Below, piece after piece: positions 18,721-26,883 of a stretch of DNA of 64,000 bases. The stretch is from Kaistella pullorum (GTDB taxonomy: Bacteria; Bacteroidota; Bacteroidia; Flavobacteriales; Weeksellaceae): the NCBI RefSeq assembly GCF_014837035.1, contig NZ_JACSPS010000002.1, forward strand, positions 372,001-436,000, written 5' to 3'. The notes under the pieces are model-generated. The model searched no databases. It had not been told where the DNA came from and worked only from the letters and a program-made list of their open reading frames with translations. Position numbers and translations under genes: made by a program. The stretch's first letter is position 1; each line of letters opens with the position of its first letter.

Positions 18721-20493
18721 ATGACTTCATCTGAAAAAATAGCGGCGCTGCGCCGGAAAATGCTTGAAAATAATGTTGATGCTTTCATCGTCTATTCTGC
18801 GGATCCGCACATGAGCGAATATTTACCTGATGAGTGGCAGGAGCGTTCGTGGCTTTCGGGTTTTACGGGTTCGGCAGGTTTCGTGGTTGTTACGCGGGAA
18901 AAAGCAGGTCTCTGGACAGATGGGCGCTATTTTGTACAGGCGCCGAAAGAACTTGAAGGTTCAGGAATCGTACTGATGAAAGAAGGTGAGGAGTCTACAC
19001 CGAATTATATTGATTGGATCATTTCGCAAACGCCCGAAAATGGTAAAGTCGCCGTAAACGCACTCGCCACATCCAACACCAACTGGGAAACTTTGGAGCA
19101 AAAACTGGCTGCAAAAAATATTACGCTTGTAGATCTGCCTTTGCTTAAAGAAGTATGGCTCGAAAGATCCCAAAATAAGAAGAAAAACCCTGTATTCGTA
19201 CATCCTGTTGAGCGAGCGGGCAAATCTGTGAAGGAAAAACTCAGTGATATACGTTCGAAAATGAAAGAAATGAACGCTTCGCTGCACATCATTTCAAGTC
19301 TTGATGATGTGGCGTGGACCCTTAATCTGCGCGGCAGCGATGTACAGTCGAATCCTGTATTTTTAGGTTATATCGTTCTTTCGATAGATGATGCTGTCTT
19401 ATTCATTGATCAGGAAAAACTTGATGATAACGCAATTCAGCAAATGCAGGAATCATCGGTAAAAGTGATGGATTATGATGGATTTTTCGGTTATCTGAAT
19501 GAAATAAACGAGCAGAAGATTCTTATTTCACCTAACAGCAACCAGTCGGTTTTCGAAGCGTTGAAAAACAACAATACTTTCATTAAAGCTCCGGTTCCGG
19601 GCAATCTGATGAAAGCCATTAAAAATGAGACCGAACTCGAAGGTTTCCGCACGGTGATGCAGCGTGACGGCGTGGCTATGGTGAAATTCCTGTATTGGCT
19701 TACCCACACAGCCGGAAAAGAAGCCATGAATGAGTATTCCATCGGTGAAAAACTCCGCGGTTTCCGTGCGGAAGGTGAAAATTTCGTCGGAGAAAGTTTC
19801 GGCAGTATTGTCGGGTTTAAAGAAAACGGCGCCATCATGCACTATTCGGCACCCAAAGAGGGCAGCAAAGAAGTTACTAATGAAGACACAATTCTGGTTG
19901 ATTCCGGCGGACAGTACCTTGAGGGAACCACCGATATCACGCGAACATTTGCACTCGGAACTGCTTCTGACGAATTTAAGCGAAATTCAACATTAGCTTT
20001 AAAAGGTTTGATCCAGTTGTCCATGGTTAAATTCCCGAAAGGTACGCGCGGCGTTCAACTTGATGCTTTTGCGCGTCTCGCGCTGTGGATGGACGGGAAG
20101 GACTATAATCATGGTACCGGACACGGCGTGGGTAGTTTTATGAACGTACATGAAGGTCCGCAAAATATTAGAAAAGACATGAATTTTCAGGATTTAATCC
20201 CGGGAATGGTGCTGTCTAACGAACCCGGATTTTACTACGAAAATCATTACGGCATACGCCATGAAAACCTCATCGCGGTCCAGGAAGTTGAAAAAACCGA
20301 TTTCGGAACTTTCTATGCGTTTGAGACTTTGACGGTTTGTCCGTTTGACCGCAACGTAATCGAAGTAGATTTGCTTACGGAACCTGAAAAAATGTGGTTG
20401 AACGAATACCACGATTGGTGCCGTGAAAAACTTGAAAAAGATTTGGAAGGAGAAGTAAAAGCCTGGTTCCTTGAACAGGTGAAACCACTGTAA
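18721..20493 (+). CDS. Aminopeptidase P family protein (Xaa-Pro aminopeptidase, M24B)
   Basis: The 590-residue cytosolic metallopeptidase of the long three-domain type removes N-terminal residues preceding proline. Two creatinase-like N-terminal domains occupy residues 1-310. The C-terminal pita-bread domain carries metal ligands D394 and D405 (DSGGQYLEGTTD), H468 (GTGHGVG), E501 (NEPGF) and E515 (RHENL). No signal peptide is seen. Together with the S9 peptidases it would finish digestion of proline-containing peptides. A weak -7-like TACATTCAC lies 18 bases upstream. Confidence 0.94.
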   Translation: MTSSEKIAALRRKMLENNVDAFIVYSADPHMSEYLPDEWQERSWLSGFTGSAGFVVVTREKAGLWTDGRYFVQAPKELEGSGIVLMKEGEESTPNYIDWIISQTPENGKVAVNALATSNTNWETLEQKLAAKNITLVDLPLLKEVWLERSQNKKKNPVFVHPVERAGKSVKEKLSDIRSKMKEMNASLHIISSLDDVAWTLNLRGSDVQSNPVFLGYIVLSIDDAVLFIDQEKLDDNAIQQMQESSVKVMDYDGFFGYLNEINEQKILISPNSNQSVFEALKNNNTFIKAPVPGNLMKAIKNETELEGFRTVMQRDGVAMVKFLYWLTHTAGKEAMNEYSIGEKLRGFRAEGENFVGESFGSIVGFKENGAIMHYSAPKEGSKEVTNEDTILVDSGGQYLEGTTDITRTFALGTASDEFKRNSTLALKGLIQLSMVKFPKGTRGVQLDAFARLALWMDGKDYNHGTGHGVGSFMNVHEGPQNIRKDMNFQDLIPGMVLSNEPGFYYENHYGIRHENLIAVQEVEKTDFGTFYAFETLTVCPFDRNVIEVDLLTEPEKMWLNEYHDWCREKLEKDLEGEVKAWFLEQVKPL

Positions 20494-20510
20494 ATATTTA
20501 AATTAAATAG

Positions 20511-20546
20511 AAGCGGCTGCAGATTGATTTGCAGCCGCTTTTTTAT
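20511..20546. terminator. Bidirectional terminator
   Basis: An 11-bp perfect stem AAGCGGCTGCA (20511-20521) / TGCAGCCGCTT (20530-20540) with a T-run lies between the convergent aminopeptidase P and tail-tube genes. Confidence 0.85.
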
Positions 20547-20974
20547 TTCATCAGGTCTAGTCCGTCGTGTGAAAGAACCAGACTTTCCGTAGCCAAATGG
20601 CTGTCGCCGGACATCAGCACTGGCCCGATATAGCGTGAGGGAAAAGCATTTCGCAGGCGCCACGTCATCACGGGCTGATGTTGGTAATCGAGCAATCGGA
20701 TGGTGACGTCGCGCCGTTCCACATTACCGAAGCTGTTTGTCCTGATCCAGTCGTAGAACTGCTGGTCACCCTGCACGATATTCCGTTTGAGTACGACATC
20801 GGCGAACTTTGTGAGGCCTGGAATCTTTAATTCTGAATTTTCCGGCGAACTTCCATTTCGCATATTTACGACATCAATGTAAATTTCGAGGCCGCTAATT
20901 TCAGTGAATTCGACGCGGTTGCCACCCCATTCAGCAAGGAAGTGATAGCGGTTGATTGTTTTTAGAGGAGCCAT
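20543..20974 (-). CDS. Contractile-tail tube protein, T4 gp19 family (orphan)
   Basis: The 143-residue protein follows the gp19/TIGR02241 tail-tube pattern throughout: F-L-A-E-W near residue 12, F-T-E-I-S-G-L-E (23-30), K-I-P-G-L-T-K-F-A-D-V-V-L-K-R-N, N-V-E-R-R-D-V-T-I-R-L-L-D, then W-R-L-R-N-A-F-P-S-R-Y-I-G-P and the C-terminal E-S-L-V-L-S-H-D-G-L. In phages, tailocins and extracellular contractile injection systems this protein forms the inner tube. No sheath, baseplate, spike or ATPase gene lies nearby. It sits 24 bases behind an amidohydrolase gene in an MFS-M20 operon. Length is normal and the frame intact. Confidence 0.88.
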   Translation of the reverse strand: MAPLKTINRYHFLAEWGGNRVEFTEISGLEIYIDVVNMRNGSSPENSELKIPGLTKFADVVLKRNIVQGDQQFYDWIRTNSFGNVERRDVTIRLLDYQHQPVMTWRLRNAFPSRYIGPVLMSGDSHLATESLVLSHDGLDLMK

Positions 20975-20998
20975 GGTATTAGTTTTGGTTGAATTTTT

Positions 20999-22162
20999 TT
21001 ACTGAAGATAATTCTCCACCAGCGCCACCCAGTAGCGCGCGCCCACTGGCAGCAATTGCTGGTCAAAAACATACTGTGGATGATGTACCATATAGGTGTC
21101 ACCGTTCCCGACCATGCAGTAGTTTCCTTTTTTCTTTTCAAGCATAAAGGCGAAATCTTCACTTCCCATGTACGGATGGGCATCTGTAATCACATTTTCT
21201 GCGCCAAAAGTCTTTTTCGCCACTTCGGCAGCCCAATGCGTTTCTTCCTCAGCATTTACCAGCACAGTTCCGGGAATACCTTCGCGGATTTCCACTTCAC
21301 AGTTAAAAGATTCGGCCTGGGCTTTTGTGATCTTCCTCACCTTATCAAGCACCATTTTACGGTCTTGTGGATCCATATTTCGTATACTTAGCCGAAGCAC
21401 AGCCTTCTGCGGAACGGCATTACCGGCAATTCCCGATTGAAAGGAGCCGACATTCACTACGGAATTATGCCAGGGCGAAAGATTTCTGGAAACGATGGTT
21501 TGAAGCGCCAACACGAGCGATGAACCACACACGATCGGGTCAATACCGAGTTCAGGCATCGAGCCGTGGCTGCCTTTCCCCGTAATCTCGATTTCCCAGT
21601 TGTCTACCGCAGCCATGAATTTTCCTGTGTTGAAATAGAATTTACCCAGCTCCAATCCGGGCATGTTGTGCATCCCGAATACCGCGTCCACGGGAAAGCT
21701 TTCGAAAAGCCCGTTCGCAATCATGGCAGGCGCACCCTCCATTGTTTCTTCACCGGGCTGAAAGATAAGGCGTACGGTACCGCTGAAATTTTTAGTTTCG
21801 GCTAAATATTTGGCTGCTCCTAAAAGCATGGTCGTGTGCCCGTCGTGTCCGCAAAGATGCGCTTTGCCCGGGATGGTGCTTTTATAAGGCAATTCATTGG
21901 TTTCCTCGATTGGGAGCGCATCGAAATCTGCCCGTAATCCAATTGATTTTGATCCATTACCCACTGTCATTGAAGCTACGATCCCGGTTTTCCCGATGCC
22001 TTCAGCAATCTCCCAACCACCGATTTCGCGAAGTCTTTCGACAATAAATTTTGATGTATTGGTTTCAGTCATCGCCAGTTCAGGTGTCTGGTGCATGTGG
22101 TTCATCCATGAGGTAAGCATTTCTTTTCCCTCTTTTATTCTGTCTAAAACAGCTGTTTCCAT
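20999..22162 (-). CDS. M20 family amidohydrolase (HipO/aminoacylase type)
   Basis: The 387-residue dinuclear metallohydrolase removes acyl groups from N-acyl amino acids or related amides. Metal-binding motifs are L-C-G-H-D-G-H-T-T-M-L-L-G near residue 103, F-Q-P-G-E-E-T-M-E-G near 137 and H-P-Y-M-G-S-E-D-F-A-F near 352. The lid/dimerisation domain occupies roughly residues 185-295. No signal peptide is seen. It is downstream of a DHA2-type MFS transporter (23-base gap) and upstream of the tail-tube gene, so uptake or export of an acylated compound may be linked, which is inference. Confidence 0.92.
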   Translation of the reverse strand: METAVLDRIKEGKEMLTSWMNHMHQTPELAMTETNTSKFIVERLREIGGWEIAEGIGKTGIVASMTVGNGSKSIGLRADFDALPIEETNELPYKSTIPGKAHLCGHDGHTTMLLGAAKYLAETKNFSGTVRLIFQPGEETMEGAPAMIANGLFESFPVDAVFGMHNMPGLELGKFYFNTGKFMAAVDNWEIEITGKGSHGSMPELGIDPIVCGSSLVLALQTIVSRNLSPWHNSVVNVGSFQSGIAGNAVPQKAVLRLSIRNMDPQDRKMVLDKVRKITKAQAESFNCEVEIREGIPGTVLVNAEEETHWAAEVAKKTFGAENVITDAHPYMGSEDFAFMLEKKKGNYCMVGNGDTYMVHHPQYVFDQQLLPVGARYWVALVENYLQ

Positions 22163-22185
22163 TTTATTGATTTTAAATATTTTAA

Positions 22186-23652
22186 TTAATTGTTATTGGT
22201 TTTCACATGTTTTGGAACGGTCATCAGGATTGATATAATGGCCAGAATTACCATCAATAAATTAAGTCCCAAAGCAACCAATGCGCCCTGCCGAAGTGCC
22301 AGATTATCCTGGCGTCCAGCGAAGTTAATCAATCCGTCCATCCATTCGATAGGGCCGGTTTGGCCACTTAAAGCCGTAAATACGGCGGCAGAGACAGCCA
22401 CGCCTAAGGCCACGCCAAGTGAGGAAGCCATTTTATAAATCCCGGAACCTGCACCTGCCTGGTCATCAGGAAGGTTAGAAAGAGCAGCATCTGTCGAGGG
22501 TGTTGCGTAGAAGGCCAGACCAAGGCCAAAAAGGGTGTAGGCGATGATCGCCAGAATCTTATAGGTCTCCGTCATAACCTGTGTCTGCATCAGCAAAATG
22601 ATTGATAATCCGACAATCAAGGAACCCCAAATCATAGGTTTGCGTGCCCCAAATTTTTGCAGAAGCTTTTCGCCAACACGTATGAACGCTACTATTGCGA
22701 TCGCGTATCCCAATGTCAGCAAGCCAGATTCCTGGGAGCTTAATCCCGCGCCGAGCTGTACAAGCGAAAGCGAAACAATCAGGATGCCGGCTGTGGCGTT
22801 AAGCAGGAAATTTGATATGGTGGCGCCAGTGTAAATTGAATTCTTAAATAATTTAAAATCTACAAATGCATTACCGTTACCGCTTTCAATTTTGTAGAAA
22901 ATCAAACCAAAAATCACGAAACCAGCTAGAAGACCTAGCGATAACAGGCTTGTCCAGCCAAAATCACTTCCCTTGCTCAGCAAAATCTGCAGCGCGATGA
23001 TGGAAATCATAAATGTAACGATGCCTGCAAGATCAAATTTATAGCCGGGTTTGGGTTCGCCTTTACTTTCGGGCGTACCTTTTACCATTAAAAATCCAAT
23101 TATAGAAATCACTACTGTGGCCCAGAAAATATAGCGCCAGCCAAGGTTAGAGGCAACCAATCCGCCAAATAATGCACAGAAGCCTGAACCTCCCCACGAA
23201 CCAATTGACCATAAGCTCACTGCCCGTTGTCTTGCCGCGCCGTCCCAGTACGCTTTCACGAGGGCTAAACTCGCCGGCATAATCGCTGCGCCCGAAAGAC
23301 CCTGGAAGATCCTTCCGGTCATCAGAACCGGAGTTGCCAAAGAACCTGCGGGCGTGAGTGCCACCAGTGCTGAACCGATAATACTGAAAATAAAACCGAT
23401 CTGGATCATCTTGACGCGTCCGACGCGGTCTGCCAAACCGCCGAATACAACGATAAAGATCCCGGAGAATAATGAAGTGATGGAGACCGCGATGTTCATT
23501 GCGTTTTGTTCCATTCCGAGGTCTTTTGCCATCCCGACGTTAATGTTGAGCGTTGTTTGCGCAAAAAGCCAGAATGCCAGGACGCCGAGTATAATGCCGT
23601 ACAGCAGGCGGTCATTACCGCGGAAGGTGTGAACTTGATTTGAATTTTCCAT
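22186..23652 (-). CDS. MFS transporter, DHA2 (14-TM drug:H+ antiporter) family
   Basis: The 488-residue polytopic inner-membrane protein has about 14 hydrophobic segments. The loop 2-3 motif A is F-G-G-L-A-D-R-V-G-R-V-K-M-I near residue 70, and motif C-like G-S-W-G-G-S-G-F-C-A-L-F-G-G lies in helix 5. It is similar to EmrB/QacA exporters. A second, decayed copy of its N-terminus lies directly upstream, 19 bases away. It is likely co-transcribed with the M20 amidohydrolase. Confidence 0.9.
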   Translation of the reverse strand: MENSNQVHTFRGNDRLLYGIILGVLAFWLFAQTTLNINVGMAKDLGMEQNAMNIAVSITSLFSGIFIVVFGGLADRVGRVKMIQIGFIFSIIGSALVALTPAGSLATPVLMTGRIFQGLSGAAIMPASLALVKAYWDGAARQRAVSLWSIGSWGGSGFCALFGGLVASNLGWRYIFWATVVISIIGFLMVKGTPESKGEPKPGYKFDLAGIVTFMISIIALQILLSKGSDFGWTSLLSLGLLAGFVIFGLIFYKIESGNGNAFVDFKLFKNSIYTGATISNFLLNATAGILIVSLSLVQLGAGLSSQESGLLTLGYAIAIVAFIRVGEKLLQKFGARKPMIWGSLIVGLSIILLMQTQVMTETYKILAIIAYTLFGLGLAFYATPSTDAALSNLPDDQAGAGSGIYKMASSLGVALGVAVSAAVFTALSGQTGPIEWMDGLINFAGRQDNLALRQGALVALGLNLLMVILAIISILMTVPKHVKTNNN

Positions 23653-23671
23653 GCTAGTTTAGTTTAAAGTC

Positions 23672-24004
23672 TTATTTAAATTTACCACCGTTCTCAGGTG
23701 TTTTATTGCGGGCAGTGGGCGCTGACAGCACCTGAAAGTTCAGCCGATTGTATTGAGACAGAGATTTGTTCTGAGAATTTTTGCGCGGCTCGTCTGATCG
23801 CCATTCCGCCGAAAACCACAACGAGAATTTCTGAAAAAGTGCAACTGGGGACACCGCAATATTTATTGAGCTGGCACCGATACCGAGATCTCGGTTCACG
23901 AGCGGCGCAATATTGAGAATCGAATTGACGAAAAGGTAGAACGTTAGCACTGCCTGAATGAAACCGGTAAGTATCCGGTCGGTGCCCTGTATTGGATTTT
24001 CCAT
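23672..24004 (-). pseudogene. Decayed MFS paralogue (N-terminal remnant)
   Basis: The first 58 residues align with the start of the intact transporter next door: G-T-D-R-I-L-T-G-F-I-Q-A-V-L-T-F-Y-L-F versus G-N-D-R-L-L-Y-G-I-I, and S-S-I-N-I-A-V-S versus A-M-N-I-A-V-S. After V-A-L-F, near 23836, homology continues only in another minus-strand frame, which reads F-S-E-I-L-V-V-V-F-G-G-M-A and matches the intact I-F-I-V-V-F-G-G-L-A. The rest of the gene is missing. This is a frameshifted and truncated duplicate. The open 110-codon frame has a non-homologous tail and is unlikely to make a working protein. Confidence 0.8.
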
Positions 24005-24242
24005 AAAATTCAGATTTTGATGAGAGGCTGTAAACTGCTCAATACCAATATGAAATTACGTCTTTTAATGTAAATCGGAAGTGGTGGATTTAATTATTTA
24101 TATAAAAATTAACAATATCTTAAGCTAAGAATGATATAAGTTGATTCCTGAACGGTCTCACGAAAACCTACCGTTGGGTTACGGCGGTTCGTAGTCTCTT
24201 TTCCTTAAAACTTTAAACTTTTAGCTACTCAAACCAAATCCG
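24005..24242. other. Intergenic region upstream of mnmE
   Basis: About 240 bases between the MFS remnant and mnmE. It is AT-rich at first, then has short inverted pieces (ACGGT/ACCGT and AACC/GGTT around 24150-24180). No gene or RNA structure I can support. Confidence 0.5.
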
Positions 24243-24251
24243 TAAATTTGC
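24243..24251 (+). promoter_or_regulatory. -7 promoter element directly before mnmE
   Basis: TAAATTTGC matches TAnnTTTG exactly and ends 3 bases before the mnmE ATG, so transcription would start at or next to the start codon. Confidence 0.55.
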
Positions 24252-24254
24252 GGT

Positions 24255-25637
24255 ATGAAGCAAGACACGATTTGTGCGATCGCGACAGCGAACGGTATGG
24301 GCGCACTCGGCATCATCAGGCTTTCGGGCGATGACGCGGTGGAAATAACTAACAGGGTTTTCGAAGGTAAAAATCTGGAAAAAGTGAAATCGCACACCGT
24401 TCATTACGGATTTATAAAAGATGGCAGTGAAAGTATCGATGAAGTGATGGTTTCGGTTTTTTTGGCACCGAAAACGTTTACCACAGAAAATTCCGTTGAG
24501 ATTTCCTACCACGGTTCGCCTTTCATCGGTAAAAAAATCCTTGAAGTTCTGCTCAAAAACGGTGCGCGGATGGCTAAAGCCGGAGAATTCACCATGCGCG
24601 CCTTCATGAACGGACGGATTGATCTTAGCCAGGCCGAATCTATTGCAGACCTTATTGCGTCTGAAAACGAAGCTTCGCGAAAAGTCGCTCTCAAACAGCT
24701 TAAGGGCGGCATCACGGATGAGATTTCCATTTTGAGAACCGATTTGCTGAATTTTGTTTCGTTGGTAGAACTTGAACTCGATTTCGCTGAGGAAGACGTA
24801 GAATTTGCAGACCGCACGGCGCTGACGGCGCTGCTGAATAAAATCGAATTAAAACTAAAATCCCTGATTGAAAGTTTCACGTACGGAAATGCGCTCAAAA
24901 ATGGGGTAGCGGTCGCCATTCTCGGGAAACCGAATGCGGGAAAATCTACGCTGCTGAACGCACTTTTAAAAGAAGAACGCGCGATTGTAAGCGACATTGC
25001 CGGAACGACGCGGGACACGATCGAGGAAGTGATTCATATAAAAGGAAATGCGTTCAGACTTATTGACACGGCGGGTTTGCGTGAAACTACAGATGAAATC
25101 GAGAAAATTGGGGTAGAAAAGGCCAAAGAGAAATCTGACAAAGCTGATATCCTTATTTACTTAATCGATGCAGCTTCAACCGACATTTCTGAAGATATCG
25201 CGATGCTGAAAAGCCTGTTGCGTGATGATTTGGAGACCGTCATCTGCTTTACAAAAATGGACAAAAACTCGGCAGCCACACATTCATTTGAAGAGAAAAT
25301 TAAAGCGGAAACCGGCCAGCAGAGCTTAAAATTCCTTGAAATTTCGGCTAAGGAAAATGTTAATCTGGACGAGCTTAAAAATTCACTTACTCACTTTGTC
25401 GAAAGCTTAAAAACTGACGAAAATGTGGTCATCACGAACCAGCGCCACTTCGAAGCTTTGCAGAAGTCGCTTCAGGCAGTAAAGGCAGTGGAGGATGCGG
25501 TTACTGAAAAAATTACAACAGAACTTCTGGCTTACGAATTGCGCAACGCACTGGAATACCTCGGCGAAATCTCCGGTGAATTCACCAATGATGAAGTGCT
25601 TGGAAATATTTTTTCGAAGTTTTGTATCGGGAAATAA
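24255..25637 (+). CDS. mnmE: tRNA uridine-5-carboxymethylaminomethyl modification GTPase
   Basis: MnmE and MnmG install carboxymethylaminomethyl at U34 of certain tRNAs. The 460-residue product has the N-terminal tetrahydrofolate-binding domain (start M-K-Q-D-T-I-C-A-I-A-T, as expected), a G domain with G1 GKPNAGKS at 224-231, the G2/G3 region D-I-A-G-T-T-R-D-T and D-T-A-G-L, and the C-terminal F-C-I-G-K with the conserved cysteine. The start matches family N-termini, although a promoter element sits immediately upstream. Its stop is 7 bases from the convergent mcrC stop. Confidence 0.96.
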   Translation: MKQDTICAIATANGMGALGIIRLSGDDAVEITNRVFEGKNLEKVKSHTVHYGFIKDGSESIDEVMVSVFLAPKTFTTENSVEISYHGSPFIGKKILEVLLKNGARMAKAGEFTMRAFMNGRIDLSQAESIADLIASENEASRKVALKQLKGGITDEISILRTDLLNFVSLVELELDFAEEDVEFADRTALTALLNKIELKLKSLIESFTYGNALKNGVAVAILGKPNAGKSTLLNALLKEERAIVSDIAGTTRDTIEEVIHIKGNAFRLIDTAGLRETTDEIEKIGVEKAKEKSDKADILIYLIDAASTDISEDIAMLKSLLRDDLETVICFTKMDKNSAATHSFEEKIKAETGQQSLKFLEISAKENVNLDELKNSLTHFVESLKTDENVVITNQRHFEALQKSLQAVKAVEDAVTEKITTELLAYELRNALEYLGEISGEFTNDEVLGNIFSKFCIGK

Positions 25638-25644
25638 AATTTGC

Positions 25645-26880
25645 TTAATCAATTTGTGACTCGTAAATCAGTTTATCCAAAACTTCATTTGCCACTATTT
25701 TACCGTTTTTAATGGATGTCTTATCGGTGATATCAATAAATCCGAGTTTGCATTTTTTCCCTAAGTTGTCAAAATGAAAGTTGCCGAAATCGCTGTCTGT
25801 TTGATTGGTTTTCGGGTAAAGCAGCAAGGATTTTTCGGCTTTCCAGTGGAGATTGTACACGAACATTTGTTTCAGGTCCTCGTCCGAAGGATTATTGGAT
25901 CCTATTATTTTCCATTTGGTGTCGATTACGAAAGTTTCATGTGCTGTTTTTAAAATGATGTCAGGACGGATGCGCTTGTTTTCCCAAAACCTGTCGGAAT
26001 TTTGAAACGAGATTTCAATTTCATCTTTTTTGTGCTTTTGTAAGATTCGGAAGATATATTCTTCCCACAATGTATTCATATCGAATAAAAGCGTCAACAG
26101 ATTTTCGTTTCCATACTTTAGACTTGGCGAGTAATTCAGAATGATGATTTTGGCAATATCAAATGCTTTTTGATAATCGTGAGTTTTTCTGTCAATGATT
26201 ACTCTGTCAAAATGCTGTTTTTGAATTTTAATATTTTCAAATTCCTGAAATTCAAAAAGTACACGGTTTAATCTGTCTTGAAGTGAATCACTTATGAAAG
26301 TCTTTAAAACCAATAAGCCTTTCAGCAAAATCTGATGCAGCAAATGGTTTCTGTCATAGACCATATGTTCACAAAAAAAATGCTCCTTGTGAACCAGGTT
26401 CTGCTGAATGTTTTGAGCGAAAAGCAATTTACCTTTCAGAGCATTTTTATTAGACTGGTTCTTTCGGTATTTTTTCACCAAACCTTTCTTCACCAGCCGT
26501 TCCACTTCGGTTAAATACAGTTCAAAATAAACATCCAGAATCGACTGGTACCGTTTCGTAAGGTGCGTTTCGGAAACAGATTCTACCTGAATATGTTTGC
26601 AGACCTTCAGCATATTCAGCAAAACATTCTGCCACAGGTTTTTATCTGCATCTTCTTTGTTGTCAGCCTTTGGAAGAATCTCAATGGTTAACCCACCTAT
26701 CTGAATTACACCTACATAACTTCCGAAACGTATCCCATTGTGAATGACCGTAAAATATTTGTTTTGATGCAGTTCATTGAATTTTACCATTGCGTCAAAG
26801 TGATGTTTTCGGAAATTACCCGAATCATCATATCGCAATTTTTGATACTCAAAAACCTGTATGAATTTTTTTTTATTCAT
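25645..26880 (-). CDS. mcrC: McrC, nuclease subunit of McrBC-type restriction system
   Basis: The 411-residue protein has an N-terminal region with H-N-G-I-R-F-G-S-Y-V-G-V-I-Q-I-G-G (about residues 44-60) and a C-terminal PD-(D/E)xK nuclease domain. D307 (R-I-R-P-D) and D320-x-K322 (V-I-D-T-K-W-K) are the catalytic set. McrC is recruited by the McrB GTPase to cut DNA, classically DNA with modified cytosines. It follows mcrB with a 3-base gap. The target modification cannot be read here. Confidence 0.9.
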   Translation of the reverse strand: MNKKKFIQVFEYQKLRYDDSGNFRKHHFDAMVKFNELHQNKYFTVIHNGIRFGSYVGVIQIGGLTIEILPKADNKEDADKNLWQNVLLNMLKVCKHIQVESVSETHLTKRYQSILDVYFELYLTEVERLVKKGLVKKYRKNQSNKNALKGKLLFAQNIQQNLVHKEHFFCEHMVYDRNHLLHQILLKGLLVLKTFISDSLQDRLNRVLFEFQEFENIKIQKQHFDRVIIDRKTHDYQKAFDIAKIIILNYSPSLKYGNENLLTLLFDMNTLWEEYIFRILQKHKKDEIEISFQNSDRFWENKRIRPDIILKTAHETFVIDTKWKIIGSNNPSDEDLKQMFVYNLHWKAEKSLLLYPKTNQTDSDFGNFHFDNLGKKCKLGFIDITDKTSIKNGKIVANEVLDKLIYESQID

Positions 26881-26883
26881 TCC

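Noticed and set aside
20543-24004. Prophage remnant around the tail-tube gene
   Set aside because: Flanking genes are a transporter, a decayed copy of it and an amidohydrolase; no integrase, capsid, terminase or lysis gene is present.
24506-25018. 170-codon antisense open frame in mnmE
   Set aside because: Serine-rich shadow of the GTPase coding strand; no start context or family match.
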